Below, piece by piece: positions 49,616-58,600 of a stretch of 64,000 bases of DNA. The position numbers and the translations under genes are program-made. The notes beneath the pieces are model-generated. The model saw only the letters and a list, made by a program, of their open reading frames with translations. It was not told the DNA's origin and made no database searches. Each line of letters starts with the position of its first letter. The stretch's first letter is position 1. The stretch is from Alentia gelatinosa (lineage: Eukaryota > Annelida > Polychaeta > Phyllodocida > Polynoidae), in the NCBI GenBank assembly GCA_950022655.1, contig OX465588.1:24786527-24850526 (forward strand). Direction: 5' to 3'.

Positions 49616-52600
49616 ATTAGAGAAGCTAATATAATTTGGTAGAGTTTGTTTTATCGATTGAATAAGGTTTGAATCTTCAATATTTTGCAGTAGGCACTCT
49701 CCCTGAACAAAAAACCAATAGAATGACTATTATCTTCAACTACTCCTAAATTACAGAATTCCAACATTATGACATGCTAAATAACTATTGGGAGGGGGCA
49801 GAGTCTTTAGGGTTTTATTTCCATGGCGGGGGGTGGGGGTCAACTTTGTTTGATCTAATTACACAAAGGATCCCACACACCATGCCAGACTACAAGATGT
49901 TGTCAGAACATCCTTATTTGCATGTCAATGATTCCCCTACCAGGAACAGTAGAGGTCCTGCAAGGTCCTGCAAGGAAGCCTGATGACTACTGACCGAGGG
50001 CACAAATCAAAAAGGAAATTGCTGCTGGATATTTGAATATGAAGTAGCGACTTCGTCGCCCGAGCCTGAAAATATCATGGTTAGACAGTACAGACTACGC
50101 TTCACAGCAACACTGGCCTGACTCGCACTGTGCACAACGATGTCATGCTCCAGGGGTGCCTCTGCCAGTCGAGTCGGTCGCCTCTGGGTTTTTCATGCAT
50201 CCCTCTCATAAGATCTCACACTCTCTAAGTAGTATTCTGTATTCCAGTCCAAATAAAGCCACTAGGGCGCCAAGTACACAGTATTCCCGCTAGGTGGCAT
50301 CATTGAGATTATAGTAATCCTTGGGTTGCATTGATGTACGTGTTTAGCACGATGGGCAGGCCAGTGGATTCTCAAGGATGTAAGCCTAGTTCGTTAAGAA
50401 TTCTTCTCCCATAGAGCGCAGTGAGAACCTTGTACAGAATACCACTTAGAGTGTGTGAGATCTTATGATAGGAGTGCACCCGGGATCTCCCCCTGAGAAT
50501 GACCTGTTTTGTGCTCTGTTGATATTCTGACAGCTCAAGTTTAACCCTCCTACTACCACGGCCGGCTCATACCTTTCAAACTGATGCTATAAATAGAACA
50601 ACGAATCACCTGTTTCCTGACATTTTCCGGTCATGAATATGCATTGCAAACGGGACGTGACCCACACTACAATGACGCCGTAACCTTTGAATTCAGCGAG
50701 ATTTAGAAACAAGCACTAATTGCGGTATTTTAAAAGGATTTAATCAGATTAAGAGATCAGAAAACTACAGAATTAAAGTTTGTTTTCAACATGACTACAA
50801 ATACATTAGAAGAGAAAAAGTATATGTGGGTATAAACCTACAAAAACACACAATCATCTCACTCCATGGACAGGTCTGGTTCTGTTTGTCTCTATTTGGG
50901 GGAGCAACTCCAAGCAGATCCTGTCGAAATCGTGCCTTTTTATATATGGTAGGTAACAATCAAGTCTCAATAATTGACTTCAGGGAGAATTAGATTCTAA
51001 TTCGGGTTAGAACATTAGCGGAAGTTTGCAACTATAGAGACTAAGATCATCAATTCACACTGTCATCCTAGTAACTTACAGTAGTCAACTTACTTCAACC
51101 AGCATTGTGCTTCATTACCCCTATCCCTGAACACAAAGAAGGAGTCGATAGTTGGGAATAATAAAATTTATTTTAATTTTATATACCTATACCGACATGA
51201 ATATTAATAAGTAAATATGAATATGACATAAGGTAGATAAAGTAATTGACAGAGGTATAAAGAGGTCAATTACGTATAATATACATATTTGTAATTGACA
51301 GGTATAATGGTATGTCAATTATGTATATGGTTGTATAACAAATAGTATGGTTATACAATATGAGGTATAATGGTTATACAATATGATGTATAAAAAACGC
51401 CCTACGGAGTAGGAGATAAGAAAGAGGTGAGGGTGGGTGGGAAAAGAAAATACGTGTGAACGTAGTGGAGTACAGGAGCAGAATGAGGTGGAGGTCAGAG
51501 ACGCGGTGGGCCACGTGACCGCGGGGTTCACATGACCGACACCAGGGGGGAGTGCGCAGGGTGCGCGAGGGGGCGTGTCAGGGGGAGCAATGACCACCCC
51601 TGACCAACGGCCATGGGTTACCCATTACCCCTATCCCTGAACACAAAGAAGGAGTCGATAGTTGGGAATAATAAAATTTATTTTAATTTTATATACCTAT
51701 ACCGACATGAATATTAATAAGTAAATATGAATATGACATAAGGTAGATAAAGTAATTGACAGAGGTATAAAGAGGTCAATTACGTATAATATACATATTT
51801 GTAATTGACAAGTATAATGGTATGTCAATTATGTATATGGTTGTATAACAAATAGTATGGTTATACAATATGAGGTATAATGGTTATACAATATGATGTA
51901 TAAAAAACGCCAAGACCATAAAAATGAGGCGAGGTGGGAGGGAGAAAAGTTTGTGAGGGAAGAGAGTCACTGGTTGAGGGACTGTATGAGGGACGCATTC
52001 ACCTCGTGTGAGTTGGAGTCCCTAATGTATCCCCTGTGTGCATTAGAACGCCACCCCCCGTATCGTTGAATGGAGAGTTCAGCGACCCCGGCCTGGAAGG
52101 CCTGAGTGGCGGCGGCCTTTCTCAGGCTGTGTAGAGTGTAGGTCTTAGGGGGGTGGCCTGCTGTGGTGTTGAGCCGCTCCCACTCCTTTGACAGCGACCG
52201 CGTCGGTATTAGCGACCTGTCAGCGTTGAGCAGGAACGGATCCGTTGGTATCAGCGTGGGGACCGCGGCGATCATATTCCTCACGGCCGTCACCGGGCAC
52301 GACCTCGGGTCCGGGGAGGATTGGAGCCTCACGTGTTTTTCCTCCCCCACGCACTGGAGGTTCTTGGCGGCCTTGATGCGTACCTCCACGTGATTTGCCG
52401 TGAGGACCACGTCCCCACGTGAGAGGTGTCGCACCGGATCGAATGCCCTGGCCGTAGGGGGGGCGACCTCGCTCTGCCGCAGTGCGGCGTAGTACAGGAG
52501 GAGGAACGCGGCCCGTAGGGTCAGGTCGAGGGGCGTGTCCGACAGTAGCTCGAGGATCCCCTGGAGGGCGGCCATGGGGATCGGAGGCTTGACGTTTGGT

Positions 52601-55600
52601 GTGTAGGCCTTGTTCCTCCTCATGGCGTCGAGGGCCCTCCTGACCCTCACGTCCTCTGTGGCCGTAACGTCTCCGCCCGAGAGCCGTAGGTGTGTCCTCA
52701 CGTGCGAGAGCTGGTTGGCCACGGTCGCCGGCGAGGGGGCGTGGTCCGCGAGGTACTCGAGGAAGGCCGTGATGAAACTCACGGACGGTGCCTGCGGGTC
52801 GGTCCTCGTCCGTCGGCAGAAGGCGAGGTAGGTGGACACGGCGCTCTTCTGGTTCGCGACCGTGCCTGGGGCACGTGCCTCGGCCTGCCGCGCAGATGCC
52901 TTCCGTTGGAGAGAGCGTAGCGCCGGATCTGCAGGACAGGCGAAGCACAGGCACGAATGAAGCATGATTACAAGGCACCACGGACCACAGATCATGATAT
53001 GTCATCAGGCATGCAGCATTGTTAAAATCCCTCGAGGACAGGTGGGCCCTACTGAGTGCGTCGGCGACCGTGTTGAGGACCCCGGGGACGTGTGTGTAGA
53101 CCAGGTCGACTTGCAGCTTGGCCTGGACCATCCAGGCCTGTCGGGCACACTCGGCGAGAACGCGGTTGCATGCCCGCCCCGACGTGAGTGCCTGGACGGT
53201 CCCCATGTTGTCACAGAAGACTTCGATCCTGGTCCCACGATCACGGTCCCCGAGGAACGTGTGGAGAGCATAGACTGTGTTCAGGGCCTCGAGCTCAGAA
53301 ATGCAGTCCACGGGGTCATTGATGGGACAAACCTGGCACGCGTAGGCCGCACGGCCGTCGGTGCCCCCCACGCCCGAGAGGCAGGCGTCGACCGTGATGC
53401 ACTTTGTCGCCGGCCCTCGAGGGATGAGGGCGTGCCCATTCCACCCGGCGGCAAACCGTAGGAACCACTGGAGGTCCTGCCGCATGTCCGAGCTTACGTT
53501 GATGTAGAACCCGTCCATCGACCGTAGGGCCTCCAGTAGTTTGCTGACGAACGGCCTCGCCGGGCGGATGCATTTCGCGACGTGCAGGATTTTGCCGAGG
53601 ACGGATTGAAGCTGTCGCTTCGTCAGCGACCGCTTCCTGGCGACCGCCCAAACGTGCTCCCGCACGTCCTCCAACTTGTCCCGGGGGATGGTGAGGGACA
53701 TCTCGGCGGCATTGATGTCGATGCCCAGCCAGCGCACGGTCTGACTAGGGGCCTGCGCCTTTTCCTGGGCCTCGGGGAGGCCGAGCTCGGCGAATAGGTC
53801 TCGGGCTATGGCAAAGTCCGAGGCAGCTTTCTCCCGAGAGGGCGACAGTATTATGAGGTCGTCCAGATACATGGCGGCCTCGACACCCTTACCGGCGAGT
53901 ATCCCCACGATGGCCTCGGCCACACACTGCATGTGATACGAGGACGCGCGGGCGCCGAACGGCATGGCCGTATCACAATAATACCCGCCGTCCCACAGGA
54001 AACACAGCAGAGGCCAGTCGAGGGGGTCGCACCTAAAGTTCTTATAGGCGCGCGAGATGTCGATGGTCGCCATGTAGCTTCCTGGCCCCGAGGCCACGAG
54101 GCGGGTGACGAAACCGTCGACCGTAGGGAGGCTGTGCTCGCGCTCTTCTCCGTAAACCGCGTTCTTCATCACGTACGCGTTGACGCTACGGTCCCGGGGG
54201 AAGGTCATATCCGTTATGACGTGGCGGGCCTCGGACCCGCGCTTCTCCCGGGACATCAACGGCGAAACGTGGCACCACGGCTCGAAGGGAGCCTCCGTGA
54301 ACGGCCCCATCAGGTTTGAGAATCCACTCTCCTTTCTGATAAAATCCCCGACTTGCTTCGGGAATCCGGTGGCGCTCGGATGGTTGGGGACGTCCCGAGT
54401 GTCGCTGGCCGGCCCGAGGTAGCCGAGGGGGAACCCGTATCTTATGAAACCGAGGAGTTCCCCCTTGCCCTCCATTCCCGTCAGGTAGTGCTCCCACGCC
54501 CGTAGTTTGAGGTCCGTCGGCAGTGTTATCTTTGTGCACAGGGCGTTGGGCAGGCCCGAGGCCCGGACCGCCTCGTAGATGTGGCCGTGCGCCGGGGGGC
54601 CGGCCTCGGTGAAGCGGGGCCACTCGGCCCGCCTGTGCTCCATGAAGGCCTCCGGGTCCGTCCGGAGTCCGGGCGACGGAATTCCGGTCCGGCAGACTTC
54701 CTTTAGTCCGCCGAAATCCGGAGTGTTAGTTGGATCCTCAGTCGGCGCGGTAACACTAACACTCCTGCTACCGCGGTGGGTTGGCGGTGGCCGCGCGGTG
54801 AACCTGTCCTCCACGTGGCGGGTACCGCCCCCTTCGTTGTTGTTGTTTATGTTCGGGGCCCGGCCACGTGGGCCGGCGGCCTTCGTGTTGTGGTCACGTG
54901 GACCCCCCGTGTGGTCCCCCCTCCACGTGAGGGGGTGGGGGCCTGCAGTGGTCACCGGGCCGCTTCCTTTTACGACCCCCGCCCACGTCCGGTCACCGGA
55001 AATCCTGCTGGGGGTGGTGGAGATCACAGGGCCCGCTGGTGTTACATCACGTGGATTGCACCCCACGACCCCGGGCCCGGGGGCGGAGGCACGTGTTGTG
55101 ACTGTGTGGGGGTGCGCTCCGCTCACTCGCGGGGCGCACCGTAGCCGTTTTTTGCCCCGTGTCCGTGTTGGGGGAGCACATCCGCTCTGGGGTCGACCGC
55201 CCGGGGCGTGTGTCCGGCCTGGGGTGCGTGTCCGGCCTGGGGTGCTCGCCGGGGAGCCGGTGTGGGTGCAGCCTGACCGTTCTCATAGCCCATTGTATAA
55301 CCGAGTTTCCGGTTGCACGCGTGTAACGAGTGCCCGCATTGTCTCCCCACGGAGTCGCAATACGAGCACACGTGCAACCATCTCACGGGCCCGTCATCTT
55401 GACCGCTCCTATGGCGGCACCCCCTCTCCGAATTAAATTGCCGGCATGGCAACTCCCGTCTTCGGGCTTTCCCGGTGTCGGCGCCGCTGGTGAGGGTCCC
55501 GGTCGTCATCGCGAGTCGGACTCGCTCCTCCTGGATCCTCGAGTAGTCGCACCACGACAGCCTCCCGGCCTCGATCTGGTCGAACACGTGGTTAGACCAT

Positions 55601-58600
55601 CTCCTGACTCCGGCCCACGGCCGGCTCTGGGCGTCGATTGACACTTGATGTAAGTGCCGGAACATGGCCTCACGGTCCACGGGGTCGACCGCACGGTCGT
55701 CCCCGAGCAAGCCAATAAAAGCACTCAGGTACTCGAGGGGGCCCAGGGTTCCCCTCAGTTCCAGCTTCTGGGACAACGTGTAAACCCCCTCCCTATCCAC
55801 AAACATGTACGGTTTACTGATTAAACGGGTAACATGAATATCTGACTGCAGCTTACCAGCCGTCTTGTCGTGGCGGATGGCCTCACGGTCGAGCTCACGT
55901 TGTATATACGGGTCCCCTGCGTAGCGGTCTCGTAGCTGGCGGGGTGGAGGCATGGCGCGGCCGGCTTGATCCTCGGCCCAGTCCCGAGTCCTTACTTCGG
56001 CGACTGAGCGAACCGTAGGCGGCGATGCTTGTCCCGTCGACCGTTGGGTCTGCAGCTGAATTAGAGCGTCGAGTTTCCTACTCATGTCCGAGAGTCCGGT
56101 CTCTACGGCCACGAGGCGGGCCGACCGGAGGCTTCCGGCCTGAGACGCGGAGTCCACGTGGTCGCTCTCCCTCACGGTTGACTCCGAGGCCTGGTCCGTG
56201 GTCGTGGAGGCGCTCGCTTGAGCGCGTGTCGTTGGTGGTGCCATCCTAGCCTTCCTGTAATTCACGTGAACTTTACCCGTATTCAGACACTGTCTCTGCA
56301 CGGTCAGATACTCGGGGAGTATCGAAGACGGCGTGGAGAGTAGGCCAAAAATGAGGGAAAAGAAAATACGTGTGAACGTAGTGGAGTACAGGAGCAGAAT
56401 GAGGTGGAGATCAGAGACGCGGTGGGCCACGTGACCGCGGGGTTCACGTGACCGACACCAGGGGGGAGTGCGCAGGGTGCGCGAGGGGGCGTGTCAGGGG
56501 GAGCAATGACCACCCCTGACCAACGGCCATGGGTTACCAATGCTACCACTCTTCAAGCATCTGCATGTGCCTGTATGCAGAACCTCATAACAACACTAAA
56601 TATTGGGTCAGAGAGTTATATGACATTACACACCAGTCTTGGTTGAACATGGAAGTGGGGAATCTCAAAAGTGACAGCAGGAAAAGCGTCATGCTGGATG
56701 TGAACCTTGTTGGCAAAACCCATGTGCGGCTGTGACCAGTGTGTGCCCAAATTAGGTTAGCAATGGCTCTGACAGCTGAAATAAAGTAAATATCTTATTG
56801 TGGTATATAGTAATGAGTAAACTGTAGACTTTTGTTCTTAATGTATTCACCTGCATTCGTTGATGTTTAAAACCTGTTCTAAAGACCTCAGGTTAAACAT
56901 CGGGGAAAACAGGTTCACAGATATTGGAAGATGACTCCACAGGCATACAGTTTTGTCATAATCTGCCTCTGCAAGCTCGAGCTCCTCAAGACAATGAGAC
57001 AAAGGTCTTGTATGACAGCAACATCATGTAGAAATGCTATTTAAAAGATATGATGACTATGACTGCGATAAGCTATTTGGTGAAGGAAAGCTTGACAAAC
57101 TGTCGATAGTAGTACTGCCTAAATATTTATACTTGAAACAACATAAGTTACCTATTACTGGCAAAAAAATCAAATCAAACCATCATAGCATGTATTACAA
57201 GAACTCCTCAACAGTAACTTTGAGGTTAGTGTACAATCCGAGCCTGATGGGCCAGATGAGATTGCTACATGAGAAATATCTTCAGAAGATGATTGTTCCT
57301 CATCGGTTGAAGAGAGTGTGTTTGGCGTCCGCCTACTACGATAGAAATTTAGACCTACCAATATGGCTCCGATACAAAAAGTCGATATCGGAGACACATC
57401 GGGAAGGTGCAAAATCGTAGACATATGTCTAGACATGGCAATTCACCATGCATTTTGTGGGTTTTTGTGGGTATATATTCGCAGAAATGTGGCCAACTGC
57501 CCCGATATTAAGTGACCTTCCTACACGATTTTGATATTTTTACCGGGAGGTGCATCGTAGACCATATCAGAGCCATATCGTAGTGATGGACGCCCTGCCT
57601 TAAGCCCATAAGACACCAGCATTTTTCACAGATTCTCACCGATCTGATCACCTATTATAATCGCGAACAAGAATGTCGCTGTCTTTTTTTTTAATCTTTT
57701 TTTTGAAACTGGAATAGCTCTGTTTTTTTACAAACTGGTATTCTTGCTCGGCCAGTGTCATGTTTACAATAGTTATACCCTCAACAATGCTTGCCGATCA
57801 CACCTCTCCACTTTATGACCTTGTAAAGCGACCCGATTGAGATCAAAGAGAGCCGCCGGGAGCCGAGCCGTGGTGAGCCACAGGCCGCTGGTGTGGATTC
57901 ATAGAAAATAATTCAAAGTTTAATAACTTTTGATCCGATTAAGATATTCGAAAATGGTTTCCAGGTCCATCATCGCCTCTGTCTCCCCTACGAATTGATA
58001 TAAGACACTTGTGAATCGGACTAGGGAATAGGTAGAATAGATGTTCAAACGCTGTTCTCAGAATTCGGAACAGTCGGTGAAGTGTGTACAGGATTAAGGT
58101 CGGGCAGGGTCGGTCATTACCCCCATTCTAGTAATGCCCGACTCGATTATAATCGAGTCTGTGAAGTGCGTACAGCGACACGAATTCTGACCGACCAGAC
58201 GGATTCGTCGGGCCAAGGTGTGATCGGGCACAATGGTCGGGACGCTGTCTTATAGGCTTTACACATCAAACGACAAGATCTGGGCAGTGTTCCGAAAGAG
58301 CAAATCTCAGTTATTACGACACATACCAGTATGTAACATCAGGAGAATGACTATTACTATATACTTTGACAATTGACAGAATGTAACCGAGTTTGTTTTT
58401 AGGTAACGAAGGAAAGCCTTATCGATAAAAGGCCACATAGCTTTAGCCTCTCCTATGCTTTTATCTTATTGGGGGGCCAGCAGGGCCCAATGTTGTTTTT
58501 TCAATATTCCAAGGGGGGCACATTTTTTCAGTGTTTCCATTGGGGGGCCAACTTTTCTTTGAACGGTCGGTGTTCCAAAAAGTGTGCCCCCACAGGCAAT

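Larger units (their letters stand above)
51113..56538 (-). mobile_element. Ngaro/PAT-type tyrosine-recombinase retrotransposon with split direct repeats
   Basis: Read on the minus strand: A1 (56538-56355), gag, RT-RNase H, tyrosine recombinase, B1 (51912-51623), A2 (51622-51439), B2 (51402-51113). The A1-ORFs-B1-A2-B2 layout is the split-direct-repeat structure known from Ngaro and PAT elements, as opposed to the inverted termini of DIRS1. A1 and A2 are 184 bp with two differences seen by eye; B1 and B2 are about 290 bp with one. No methyltransferase domain is seen, which favours Ngaro over PAT. The ORFs are intact and much more GC-rich than the surrounding intron. It sits in SLC28 intron 1, in the same orientation as the gene. 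No target duplication is visible, as expected for recombinase-mediated insertion. Confidence 0.9.

Noticed and set aside
52220..53000. C-terminal Arg/Gly-rich extension of the RT frame
   Set aside because: It overlaps the clear recombinase in another frame and has shadow-like composition; kept only as a note in the RT entry.
54579..55436. 285-codon plus-strand ORF within the retroelement
   Set aside because: Shadow of the GC-rich gag/RT frames, with no domain.
57034..57436. Overlapping ORFs on both strands at a MITE edge
   Set aside because: The frame runs into the inverted-repeat element; no domain is recognisable, though a Ser/Asp/Glu-rich reading in another frame could be a transposon remnant.
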